A stretch of DNA of 27,942 nucleotides. It comes from a virus. Shown piece by piece: positions 21,783 through 27,292 of the stretch. The DNA lies in the IMG/VR virus record IMGVR_UViG_3300009164_000286, positions 1 through 27,942 of that record; one strand, 5' to 3'. Positions within the stretch are counted from its first letter, which is position 1; every line of letters starts with the position of its first letter. Made by a program: the position numbers and the translations under genes. The notes beneath the pieces are model-generated. The model had not been told where the DNA came from. It made no database searches and saw only the letters and a list, made by a program, of their open reading frames with translations.

Positions 21783-22020
21783 TGGCACTGTCGGCAGTAA
21801 CGTCTGTGCTCTCAAGCTCTAGTCTGTCTAGCAAATAGTCTTGTGCAGTTTGCACAAACGATGACAGCAAGTGTGGTTGTCCGGTCATTGTTGCAATCTC
21901 TGCACTACGTGCCAAGTCATCTAGATATCTCTCGCAGTCAAGCAGTTTGAGTTGCAAGGTGTTAACAAGCTCTTGCGCCTCTTCCAATGTAGTAACGGTG
22001 TCTGTATCTATCTGTTTCAT
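21760..22020 (-). CDS. Small helical hypothetical protein (86 aa)
   Basis: It starts 2 bases after the stop of the VWA gene, with AAAGGAT (which includes that stop) as ribosome site, so it is clearly cotranscribed with it. It is mostly helical with heptad-like spacing (TTLEEAQELVNTLQLKLLDC, ERYLDDLARSAEIATMTG, then HLLSSFVQTAQDYLLDRLEL) and a polar Thr/Ser-rich C-terminus. It may form a coiled-coil dimer and could be a partner or regulator of the VWA protein, judged only by adjacency. Confidence 0.72.
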   Translation of the reverse strand: MKQIDTDTVTTLEEAQELVNTLQLKLLDCERYLDDLARSAEIATMTGQPHLLSSFVQTAQDYLLDRLELESTDVTADSANVQTISA

Positions 22021-22022
22021 TT

Positions 22023-23300
22023 TTATCCTTTAACTGCATCTTCATAATGTGCCCAGATACCGAATGGTGGCTCAACACCTGGGTTACCTTTAATAATCCA
22101 AACGGTATCACAGTAATCCTCGTCACCCCATCCACCAAACGGCATGCCATCTGTAAACACAATGAGTTTCTTGGGCTCAATTTGTTCATCCTTCATAAAG
22201 CGCCAGTTGGCAGTAAAGTCTGTACCACCACCGCCCTTGGGCTCATACTCCATGATATCGCTCATGTTGTCTTGTGTAAACTCTTGCATGTTGTACACTT
22301 CTGTGTCGAAACTCCAAACACTAATCTTGTAGTCATCATAACTTTCCATAATGCCTTTGACCTCGCCGAGGAAGATCTTGAGTTCTTCCTCACCAATACT
22401 GCCCGAGGTGTCAATGGCCACACACAAGTCCACAGTCTCACCGGGCTTCATGCCTGGCAGTATGGCATCCATGTGCCAACTACGGCGGTTAGGGCGGCTC
22501 CAACTAAAGTCGTTTTTAATTGTACTTTGGATCTGTTGCAACAACAGCTCTCTCCAGTCAATCACACTCTCTGTCATGTCTTTAATTAAACGTTGGACGC
22601 CTTCTGGAAGTTCACCTGCGCCACAAGCCTGTGCCGCTTGCAAGACGGCTTCTTTGATCTCGTCTCGCAGGGCTTTGGCTTCTGCTTTGCTTAGGCGTGG
22701 TCGGCCATCCTTGCCTTCCGTTTGGTCACCATCTTTGTCGCCGTCGCCATCTTGTTCCTCATCACCTTCTTCCTCCAAGTGCTCATCTAACATTTGTTGC
22801 ATGAGCTTTTGGAGATCGATTTTTTTGGCATGTTTGTACAAGTCGTCGTAAACTTCCTCGAAGCTCATGCCTTTGTATTTGCGGTCATACAAGATAGGTA
22901 CAGTGGTAATCTTTTGACCAATATTGTAATCTATTAGGTCACCATTGACACAATAGTCTGCGGCAATGTTACTTAACACAGGATCTCGGTCACCTCGACG
23001 TCCTAGGTGGTCATAAACTACGTGCAACACCTCATGTCCAAACAAGAACTCGCATTCCTTAAGGCTAAGGCGATTGATGAACTCGCTGTTGTACCAAAAG
23101 GTTCTTCCGTCTGTTGCGGCAGTAGGGCACCATTTGTCTGCGTTAACTAGTTTTAAACGAGTTGCCAAGTTACCAAAGAACCCGGCCCGCAACAGGAGTC
23201 CAACACGAGCGGTGATCAACTTTTCTCGAGATGACGCATCTATCCTAGGGTTTGTCTCGGTTACTACTTTGTCTTTGCTTGATAGGGTTGTATCACTCAT
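22023..23300 (-). CDS. VWA-domain protein with N-terminal HExxH metallopeptidase-like domain (MoxR partner)
   Basis: This 425-residue protein has an N-terminal domain with a zinc-peptidase motif HEVLH (His89, Glu90, His93) followed by DHLGRRGDRDP and NIAADYCVNGDLI, the arrangement of the DUF2201-type metallopeptidase-like family. Residues ~172-200 are a very acidic linker. The C-terminal VWA domain carries a MIDAS: DTSGS (Asp297, Ser299, Ser301), GGGGTDF (Thr360) and FTDG (Asp384), so metal-dependent ligand binding is expected. Proteins of this type work with MoxR AAA+ ATPases, and a MoxR gene is immediately upstream. The substrate is unknown. It has its own consensus promoter, and AAAGGAT about 10 bases before the ATG. 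Confidence 0.88.
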   Translation of the reverse strand: MSDTTLSSKDKVVTETNPRIDASSREKLITARVGLLLRAGFFGNLATRLKLVNADKWCPTAATDGRTFWYNSEFINRLSLKECEFLFGHEVLHVVYDHLGRRGDRDPVLSNIAADYCVNGDLIDYNIGQKITTVPILYDRKYKGMSFEEVYDDLYKHAKKIDLQKLMQQMLDEHLEEEGDEEQDGDGDKDGDQTEGKDGRPRLSKAEAKALRDEIKEAVLQAAQACGAGELPEGVQRLIKDMTESVIDWRELLLQQIQSTIKNDFSWSRPNRRSWHMDAILPGMKPGETVDLCVAIDTSGSIGEEELKIFLGEVKGIMESYDDYKISVWSFDTEVYNMQEFTQDNMSDIMEYEPKGGGGTDFTANWRFMKDEQIEPKKLIVFTDGMPFGGWGDEDYCDTVWIIKGNPGVEPPFGIWAHYEDAVKG

Positions 23301-23324
23301 ATTAGATCCTTTGTTAGTTCTTGT

Positions 23325-23353
23325 ATTATATACTAAATTGGCACACTTGTCAA
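23325..23353 (-). promoter_or_regulatory. Consensus sigma-70 promoter for the VWA gene
   Basis: Read on the reverse strand: TTGACA (23348-23353), a 17-base spacer, and TATAAT (23325-23330). Both hexamers match the bacterial housekeeping consensus exactly with optimal spacing. Transcription would start near 23318, leaving a short leader before the ATG at 23300. It should be used by unmodified host RNA polymerase, typically early in infection. The -35 overlaps the arm of the hairpin that follows the MoxR gene. Confidence 0.88.
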
Positions 23354-23380
23354 TTTGAAGGGGACCAGCCCCTTCAAATT
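23352..23380 (-). terminator. Strong hairpin at the end of the MoxR gene
   Basis: A perfect 12-bp stem (AATTTGAAGGGG with CCCCTTCAAATT) and 5-base loop overlap the last bases of the MoxR stop codon. There is no T-run after it on the reverse strand; the distal arm merges into the TTGACA -35 box. It may act as a weak terminator, a 3'-end stabiliser, or a junction separating the two transcripts. Confidence 0.6.
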
Positions 23381-24494
23381 ATTTGTTGCCTACTGCGGCC
23401 ACAACATACTTACCAAAACGCTTGTGGAACTCATCAAACGTTTTGAGCTTGCCTGGCACAAACGGAATGCCGTAAGTTGTAATTGCAATACGACTTGCCA
23501 TTACCACCAGCTCTGTTGTAAAATTGTCCATGATGAAACGGAAGAAGTTGTCTGCCATCTTGTTCCATTCTTCCTGCTTGACAGTCTTGCCGTTAACTTT
23601 GTCATAGCTCTCTTTGAGCTCGTAGCACAGGCTAATTGTCAAACTGTACATGGCACTTACTTCTTTTACCTTTAGTTCGGTAACACGGCCCGACAGCACT
23701 TCCACAGGGTTAGGCATTTTACCTGCTACCTTGCGGTGTGCCGAGAACTTGACAGCAAGACCTTCACCTACTGCACCTGCAATAAGATCCACGTTGCCAC
23801 TATCCATTGCGTCGTCATCTTCCAAGAGCTCGCTTACAAATACCCATGAACGAGGTGTAGCAAAACTACGTGAGCTCGAACGTGGGTCAAAGTCAAACAA
23901 GTCTTGTTTGGCAAAGCTCAAGTAACCTACAACATCCTTATGGATCTTGTTAGTAACAGCCCAAGTCTGCCAGGACTCAAAGTCCACACGCATCTCTAAG
24001 TGGATGAAACGATTGCTTAGTGGGCTGGGCATACGATAGGTAACGCCTTTGTCGCTTTCTCTATTGCCTGCGGCCACCATAACAACATTGTCTGGCAATT
24101 TGTATTTGCCAATACGTCGGTTCAAAATAAGTTGGTAGGCTGCCGCTTGTACTGCCGGTGCCGCGGCGTTCATCTCGTCCAAGAACAAGATAATAACAGG
24201 GTACTTGGCGGCCATTTCCTCGTCTGGCAAGTCGATAGGAGGAGCCCAATCCATCTTGCCGTTTTCACGATTGAAGAACGGGATACCGCGAAGGTCGGTG
24301 GGATCCATCTGGCTCAAGCGAAGGTCGATCATGTGCCCTTCCAAGTCGTTGGCAATGCCTGCCACAAGATCGGATTTGCCAATGCCGGGAGGACCCCACA
24401 GGAACACTGGACGTTGACGCTTGAAGCATCGGATTAGACTGCGGCGTGCCTCTGTAGAGGTCACTGTACGATTTTCGGAAACGATCTTAGCCAT
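23379..24494 (-). CDS. MoxR-type AAA+ ATPase
   Basis: This 371-residue ATPase has Walker A GPPGIGKS (Gly34-Ser41), Walker B LFLDEMNAA (Asp106-Glu107), sensor 1 AAGN (Asn144), and a candidate arginine finger in PSPLSNRFIHLEM (Arg162). The insert between Walker A and B (DLRLSQMDPTDLRGIPFF) is typical of MoxR/RavA-related enzymes. MoxR hexamers remodel or load target proteins together with VWA-domain partners. The next gene downstream encodes such a partner with HExxH and MIDAS motifs, so the two are very likely a functional pair. AAAGG lies about 6 bases before the ATG. The gene has its own promoter and ends in a strong hairpin, so the pair is transcribed as two units. Confidence 0.92.
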   Translation of the reverse strand: MAKIVSENRTVTSTEARRSLIRCFKRQRPVFLWGPPGIGKSDLVAGIANDLEGHMIDLRLSQMDPTDLRGIPFFNRENGKMDWAPPIDLPDEEMAAKYPVIILFLDEMNAAAPAVQAAAYQLILNRRIGKYKLPDNVVMVAAGNRESDKGVTYRMPSPLSNRFIHLEMRVDFESWQTWAVTNKIHKDVVGYLSFAKQDLFDFDPRSSSRSFATPRSWVFVSELLEDDDAMDSGNVDLIAGAVGEGLAVKFSAHRKVAGKMPNPVEVLSGRVTELKVKEVSAMYSLTISLCYELKESYDKVNGKTVKQEEWNKMADNFFRFIMDNFTTELVVMASRIAITTYGIPFVPGKLKTFDEFHKRFGKYVVAAVGNK

Positions 24495-24528
24495 AATTGC
24501 CTTTCAGGTTTAAGTAAGTTATGTGTCA

Positions 24529-24557
24529 ATTATACATGAAAACAATAACCTGCACAA
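24529..24557 (-). promoter_or_regulatory. Sigma-70-type promoter for the MoxR gene
   Basis: On the reverse strand, TATAAT (24529-24534) is a perfect -10. The -35, TTGTGC (24552-24557, 17-base spacer), keeps only TTG. Start of transcription is predicted near 24522, giving a leader of about 28 bases. The -35 falls in the loop of the hairpin at 24542-24572. Confidence 0.65.
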
Positions 24558-24572
24558 GTGTCAGGTTATTGT
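24542..24572 (-). terminator. Rho-independent-type terminator after the 24583 gene
   Basis: A 10-bp stem (ACAATAACCT with AGGTTATTGT) and 11-base loop lie 11 bases downstream of the 24583-24864 stop on the reverse strand, followed by TTTTC. It should end the four-gene operon that begins at 25606, and it overlaps the spacer and -35 of the MoxR promoter. Confidence 0.68.
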
Positions 24573-24582
24573 GGTGTTGCAT

Positions 24583-24864
24583 TTATACAACCTCCAACAT
24601 TGAGGCAGGTACTTTCCAAAGTCCACGAGCAGAAGAATCGCGAACTGTGACAAACTTGATAGCAATCTTTTCTACGGTGCCCACATAAGTTACACCATTG
24701 CGATTGCTGGTAAACTTGACTGTACTGCCAAGAGTCACACTTCTTTTGACCTGCTTGACAAGTTGAGCACGATTGAATTTGATAGCATCACCAATGCTGT
24801 TTAATTCAGCACTGGTAAAGTGACCAAACATGATGGCCTTGTTGATTTCTTGGACTGTAAACAT
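24583..24864 (-). CDS. Small conserved phage protein with SH3-like beta fold (93 aa)
   Basis: An N-terminal helix region (TVQEINKAIMFGHFTSAELN and SIGDAIKFNRAQLVKQVKRS) precedes a beta-barrel-like part: LGSTVKFTSNRNGVTYVGTV, then KIAIKFVTVRD and LWKVPASMLEVV. The G-x-x-V-x-F-x-S-x-x-x-G-x-x-x-x-G-x-V pattern resembles KOW/SH3-like small proteins I recognise in marine T4-like phages. AGGAG lies about 8 bases before the ATG, just after the stop of the 52-aa gene. It is the last gene of its operon. RNA or protein binding is possible but not shown. Confidence 0.78.
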   Translation of the reverse strand: MFTVQEINKAIMFGHFTSAELNSIGDAIKFNRAQLVKQVKRSVTLGSTVKFTSNRNGVTYVGTVEKIAIKFVTVRDSSARGLWKVPASMLEVV

Positions 24865-24877
24865 AGCGAGCTCCTAG

Positions 24878-25036
24878 TTAAAATTCAGAATTAAACAATA
24901 CGTCTTGCACTTGTAGTACATCAATTTCCAGCACTTCTGCTATAAACTGAATGTCCTGTTTGGTCAAATCCCCGACATCATCTAGGTCCAGGAACTTGGC
25001 TGTTTCTTTTGCCAATTTGACAATTTCTCTTTTCAT
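24878..25036 (-). CDS. Small acidic helical protein (52 aa)
   Basis: The ATG overlaps the stop of the Cys-rich gene (ATGA at 25033-25036), and the stop lies 13 bases before the next gene, so it fits exactly into the operon. The sequence begins MKREIVKLAKETAKFLDLDD and continues with DLTKQDIQFIAEVLEIDVLQ, giving two amphipathic helices with an acidic middle. The tight coupling is the main reason to accept it. No family recognised. Confidence 0.7.
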   Translation of the reverse strand: MKREIVKLAKETAKFLDLDDVGDLTKQDIQFIAEVLEIDVLQVQDVLFNSEF

Positions 25037-25323
25037 ACTGTTTCCTTATAGTTTGGATATTTAGGACGCTGAGGACAGAACGGACACCGTGCATCCTTGC
25101 ATGTACCTTCCAACCATGAATTGCATGGTTCACAATAGTTACTGTCATATTCGAAATTGTAGCTTCGAAAATGACCACATACAAAACAGCCAATATCCTC
25201 CTCAGGGTCAAACTGTAGCTTGACCTTGGGATTGGCTTTACGACGGCTGAGATTTGGATTGCGGTCATGCGGTCCCACCAGCATTTCCGTTATCCCTCTA
25301 TTAGTGCGTGGATCATAACGCAT
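25033..25323 (-). CDS. Cysteine-rich, probable zinc-binding small protein (96 aa)
   Basis: Seven cysteines are grouped as CFVC (46, 49), CEPC (64, 67), Cys75, and CPFC with Cys80 and Cys83. This is enough for one or two zinc sites of zinc-ribbon type. The N-terminal 40 residues are basic (RDRNP-like tract with NLSRRKANPKVKLQFDP), so nucleic-acid or protein binding is plausible. It starts 4 bases after the upstream gene, with GGAG located in the end of that gene as ribosome site. Its stop overlaps the next start. An anti-host or transcription-related role is conceivable but has no direct support. Confidence 0.75.
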   Translation of the reverse strand: MRYDPRTNRGITEMLVGPHDRNPNLSRRKANPKVKLQFDPEEDIGCFVCGHFRSYNFEYDSNYCEPCNSWLEGTCKDARCPFCPQRPKYPNYKETV

Positions 25324-25327
25324 AATC

Positions 25328-25606
25328 TTACTCCGAAAATTCGTACATGTACTGAGCCATGCCAGGATCTAACTTGACAAGATCCCGAGCGGCCGCTGTC
25401 AACACACGATAACGGGCATTTACCTGTGACATTGGCAGTTCACCATCACAGCTCAAATTCTCTGGACTAAGGTCACTGTCAATCATGCCTGCCACACGCT
25501 TACGACCTGCGGCAGTGGTAACTTCGTACACGGGTTCTGTGCGTTGACCTTTAAACAAACTGGCCCATTGATTCTTTTGATCAATGTATTTCTGAAGCGA
25601 TTTCAT
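25328..25606 (-). CDS. Small hypothetical protein, first gene of a four-gene operon (92 aa)
   Basis: MKSLQKYIDQKNQWASLFKG opens a helix-rich protein with VYEVTTAAGRKRVAGMIDSD in the middle and YRVLTAAARDLVKLDPGMAQ near the end. AAGGAAT lies about 5 bases before the ATG, and a strong promoter sits 31 bases upstream. Three more small genes follow with short gaps or overlaps (25323, 25036 and 24864). Function unknown; the early-type promoter suggests a host-takeover or early accessory function. Confidence 0.72.
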   Translation of the reverse strand: MKSLQKYIDQKNQWASLFKGQRTEPVYEVTTAAGRKRVAGMIDSDLSPENLSCDGELPMSQVNARYRVLTAAARDLVKLDPGMAQYMYEFSE

Positions 25607-25636
25607 TTACATTCCTTGTTTGCTGAACATGTATGT

Positions 25637-25666
25637 ATTATAAGCGATAAACGGATAACCCGTCAA
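25637..25666 (-). promoter_or_regulatory. Strong sigma-70-type promoter for the 25606 operon
   Basis: On the reverse strand TTGACG (25661-25666), an 18-base spacer and TATAAT (25637-25642). Eleven of 12 hexamer bases match consensus. Transcription should start near 25630. A hairpin (AACCCG with CGGGTT, 25657-25677) overlaps the -35. Confidence 0.85.
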
Positions 25667-25698
25667 CCTGGCGGGTTTCGTGGCATTTTAGCCACAAA

Positions 25699-25736
25699 AA
25701 AAGGGCTAAAATAGCCCTTTTAGTACGAAAGTACTA
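25699..25736 (-). terminator. Rho-independent terminator after the 25742 gene
   Basis: On the reverse strand a small hairpin (TAGTAC, loop TTTC, GTACTA at 25721-25736) comes directly after the stop codon. It is followed by a 10-bp stem (25699-25708 with 25712-25721, core GGGCTA/TAGCCC, 3-base loop) and a T-run extending to 25696. This is a clear intrinsic terminator for the 26306-25742 unit. Another small stem (GTGGC/GCCAC) lies at 25680-25695. Confidence 0.88.
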
Positions 25737-25741
25737 AAGTG

Positions 25742-26032
25742 TTACTTTTTAGCAACAGTCTTAGCGATTGTATTGACACCAGAGTTGACAAAACCGTACA
25801 TTTTCTCAGCTGTTTCTAGAACTTTGTCAAGTCCTGGGAACTCTGGCATTGCTACGGTGTTAACAAGTTGTCCAGTTTTTTCATCACGCTTGGCAGTTAG
25901 TTCCCAACCTGCAAACTTGGTACTGTATTCTTGGTTAACTAGATCTTTGGCCATTGCCAAGATATCAGTGCGGATTTCGTAACCGTTTTTGTTAAATTTA
26001 ACTTCTGGTAGTTTTGGTGTTTCAAATGACAT
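25742..26032 (-). CDS. Small phage hypothetical protein (96 aa), paired with the phasin-like gene
   Basis: A short N-terminal segment (MSFETPKLPEVKFNKNGYEI) precedes a helix (RTDILAMAKDLVNQEYSTKF), a beta part with WELTAKRDEKTGQLVNTVAM, and a C-terminal helix ending VNTIAKTVAKK. The ATG is separated by one base from the upstream stop, and the GGAGAA ribosome site lies in the last codons of that gene, so translation is coupled. It is followed by a clear terminator. I recognise similar small proteins in marine phages but know no function; a partner role with the upstream product is inferred. Confidence 0.75.
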   Translation of the reverse strand: MSFETPKLPEVKFNKNGYEIRTDILAMAKDLVNQEYSTKFAGWELTAKRDEKTGQLVNTVAMPEFPGLDKVLETAEKMYGFVNSGVNTIAKTVAKK

Positions 26033-26033
26033 G

Positions 26034-26306
26034 TTATTCTCCTTGTGTGTCGATGTCTGTGTTGGTTGATTTTTTTGCAGTCTTTGTCTTGACTGTTTCT
26101 TCTTTGGGATATAAAACTTTGCTTATTGACTCAACTGAGTATTGAGTTAATACTAGGGTATTGTTAAGTAACATTTTAGCAAATGCTGTTTGAGCACTGA
26201 TAAAATCATTAGCGGCTTTGTTGAGTGTCTCGTCTTTGTAGACTTGATTGGTCATTGTGCGCTTGGTTGATTGAAGTAGATCTATATAAAAATCTGGTGT
26301 GAACAT
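26034..26306 (-). CDS. Small helical, possibly phasin-like protein (90 aa)
   Basis: The start at 26306 (MFTPDFYIDLLQSTKRTM) is chosen because AGGAGAAT lies 4-11 bases upstream. The frame continues upstream to 26447, but that part crosses the promoter and a separate small gene. The core is one long amphipathic helix (AANDFISAQTAFAKMLLNNT, then LVLTQYSVESISKVL) with a Lys/Thr-rich tail (VKTKTAKKSTNT), the general layout of phasin-like proteins that coat polymer granules. The similarity is only of pattern and length. The next gene is coupled. Transcription is likely from the promoter at 26335-26363. Confidence 0.72.
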   Translation of the reverse strand: MFTPDFYIDLLQSTKRTMTNQVYKDETLNKAANDFISAQTAFAKMLLNNTLVLTQYSVESISKVLYPKEETVKTKTAKKSTNTDIDTQGE

Positions 26307-26334
26307 ATTATTCTCCTGTGTATGTGTATATGTT

Positions 26335-26363
26335 AGTATACATGCCTGTGTTAGAAAAAGCAA
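26335..26363 (-). promoter_or_regulatory. Sigma-70-type promoter for the phasin-like gene
   Basis: On the reverse strand TTGCTT (26358-26363), a 17-base spacer, and TATACT (26335-26340), preceded by CATG. Start of transcription is predicted near 26328, about 20 bases before the ATG at 26306. An inverted repeat (TATACATG at 26337-26344 and CATGTATA at 26366-26373) brackets the -35, with one arm reaching into the -10. Confidence 0.65.
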
Positions 26364-26377
26364 GACATGTATAAAAT

Positions 26378-26385
26378 TATTTATC
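26378..26385 (-). promoter_or_regulatory. Possible late promoter box (GATAAATA)
   Basis: The reverse strand reads GATAAATA, one base from TATAAATA, just after the stop of the 30-aa gene and 72 bases before the phasin-like ATG. It could provide a late transcript for the same two genes served by the promoter at 26335-26363. Confidence 0.3.
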
Positions 26386-26389
26386 CGTT

Positions 26390-26482
26390 TTAAATCCAGC
26401 CGTCGAAATCTATAACAGGATGGATTTCCCACCCGTCTCGTTTCCAACGTAGTAAGGTCAATAGTGCGTCAATGAAGTTCAT
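26390..26482 (-). CDS. Tiny protein (30 aa), last gene of the micro-operon
   Basis: GAGGAG lies about 9 bases before the ATG, a strong ribosome site. The product starts MNFIDALLTLLRWKRDGWEI and ends in FDGWI, with three tryptophans in 30 residues, making it a short amphipathic or membrane-surface peptide. The start overlaps the stop of the 29-aa membrane peptide gene (ATGA). Its opening N-F-I-x-x-L resembles that of the 34-aa product encoded two genes upstream. Function unknown. Confidence 0.55.
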   Translation of the reverse strand: MNFIDALLTLLRWKRDGWEIHPVIDFDGWI

Positions 26483-26568
26483 TTATTAAACTCCTCTGCC
26501 ATGTACGCAAGAATTATTATTCCAAATATTATAATTTGAATTGCTACTAATTCTATGGGCATGATCAT
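26479..26568 (-). CDS. Tiny single-span membrane peptide (29 aa)
   Basis: The ATG at 26568 overlaps the upstream stop (ATGA). A second in-frame ATG at 26562 would give 27 residues and has GGAA better spaced before it. The product is almost entirely hydrophobic (ELVAIQIIIFGIIILAYM) with an acidic-polar end (AEEFNK), the hallmark of a one-pass inner-membrane microprotein. The stop overlaps the next start. Phage microproteins of this kind may modify host membrane functions or lysis, but nothing here identifies the target. Confidence 0.58.
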   Translation of the reverse strand: MIMPIELVAIQIIIFGIIILAYMAEEFNK

Positions 26569-26669
26569 TTCCAATAATTGTATTTGCTTGCAGGACTTTG
26601 ACGATATTCATGGATCATTTCTGCCCAAGAAATTAGACCGTTGTATAGTGTGTTAATAAAGTTTTTCAT
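26565..26669 (-). CDS. Tiny protein (34 aa), micro-operon
   Basis: AAGGAAAG lies about 7 bases before the ATG. The product begins MKNFINTLYNGLISWAEMIH and ends with KYNYWK. It is an aromatic, mildly amphipathic helix with a basic-aromatic end. Its start overlaps the stop of the 58-aa gene, and its stop overlaps the start of the membrane peptide gene. No family recognised. Confidence 0.58.
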   Translation of the reverse strand: MKNFINTLYNGLISWAEMIHEYRQSPASKYNYWK

Positions 26670-26842
26670 AGATATCTTTCCTTTTGAGAATTAAATTGTC
26701 GGATGTAAGTTTCCAACTGTGCGGCATCGGTAATGCCTTTGGTGCTTAGATATGCGTCTAAGCGGCTTTGGTAACTGCTACCTGGAAACATTTCAGCTAA
26801 TCGTTCCATGATAGCTAGCATCTTTTGTGATATATAGCTCAT
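26666..26842 (-). CDS. Small helical protein (58 aa), first gene of the micro-operon
   Basis: GAGGAC about 8 bases before the ATG gives a good ribosome site. The product begins MSYISQKMLAIMERLAEMFP and continues SYQSRLDAYLSTKGITDAAQ, then LETYIRQFNSQKERYL. It is soluble, helical, and of the size of small phage regulators. The stop overlaps the next ATG. The 72-base upstream gap holds a TAAATA core and a weak TTAGT/ACTAA hairpin but no clear promoter, so readthrough from 27292 is possible. Confidence 0.65.
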   Translation of the reverse strand: MSYISQKMLAIMERLAEMFPGSSYQSRLDAYLSTKGITDAAQLETYIRQFNSQKERYL

Positions 26843-26914
26843 GTGTTGTCCTCTGTGTGGTTAGTAAAAACTAATGGTTTCTACTAATAGTATTTACCAT
26901 AGTGAGGCAAAATG

Positions 26915-27292
26915 TCAGCTAAACTTTTGTACGTTGTCTAAATAGGTCTGTAGATCGTTATTGTACAGTGTCAGTGTAACGCTAGTGGATTCGTCGAACA
27001 CCATAATCACATCTAGCTTGGCTATAAAGTAGGGATACTCTATGATTTTTTCTAACTGCAGGAGTGTTTTAGGCAGTATTTTGTGGTTTAAATCGTGTGT
27101 ATAGTACTGTATTTTTGCATGCAAGGTGGCATAATTTACGCCTTCTCTACTTAGACGCATACTATGTGTGTTTAAAGGATTAAACCACCAGCTCTTGCGT
27201 AGTTTTTCTATTCCGAATGCACTTGCACTTCGTTCAGACGATTCAACAAATCTTTGTGTCCAACCAGTTTGATCAATTGGACCAGCAGACAT
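26915..27292 (-). CDS. Hypothetical phage protein with NPLN motif (125 aa)
   Basis: The start codon shares its A with the end of the preceding stop (TAATG), so translation is coupled to the 27585 gene. Features are a polar N-terminus, KSWWFNPLNTHSMRLSREGV at ~34-53, a helix with LPKTLLQLEKIIEYPYFIAK, and strands LDVIMVFDESTSVTLTLYNN. The NPLN-x(3)-M-R motif and later strand pattern resemble the 92-aa product at 21504-21782, suggesting one small phage family used twice. No enzymatic residues stand out. Confidence 0.72.
   Translation of the reverse strand: MSAGPIDQTGWTQRFVESSERSASAFGIEKLRKSWWFNPLNTHSMRLSREGVNYATLHAKIQYYTHDLNHKILPKTLLQLEKIIEYPYFIAKLDVIMVFDESTSVTLTLYNNDLQTYLDNVQKFS

Noticed and set aside
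21783-21815. TTG start adding 11 residues to the NPLN protein
   Set aside because: There is no ribosome site, and it overlaps the upstream gene further. The ATG at 21782 fits better, though it too lacks a strong site.
22351-22851. 166-residue forward Ser-rich ORF opposite the VWA gene
   Set aside because: It is antisense to the motif-confirmed VWA gene, and its composition reflects reverse reading of that gene.
24978-25268. 96-residue reverse ORF overlapping the Cys-rich gene
   Set aside because: It lies in another frame across two better-supported coupled genes (25033-25323 and 24878-25036) and has no ribosome site or recognisable domain.
26307-26447. N-terminal extension of the phasin-like protein to 137 residues
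   Set aside because: The extension crosses the likely promoter, a separate small gene with its own ribosome site and ATGA coupling, and has no ribosome site of its own. AGGAGAAT supports the start at 26306.
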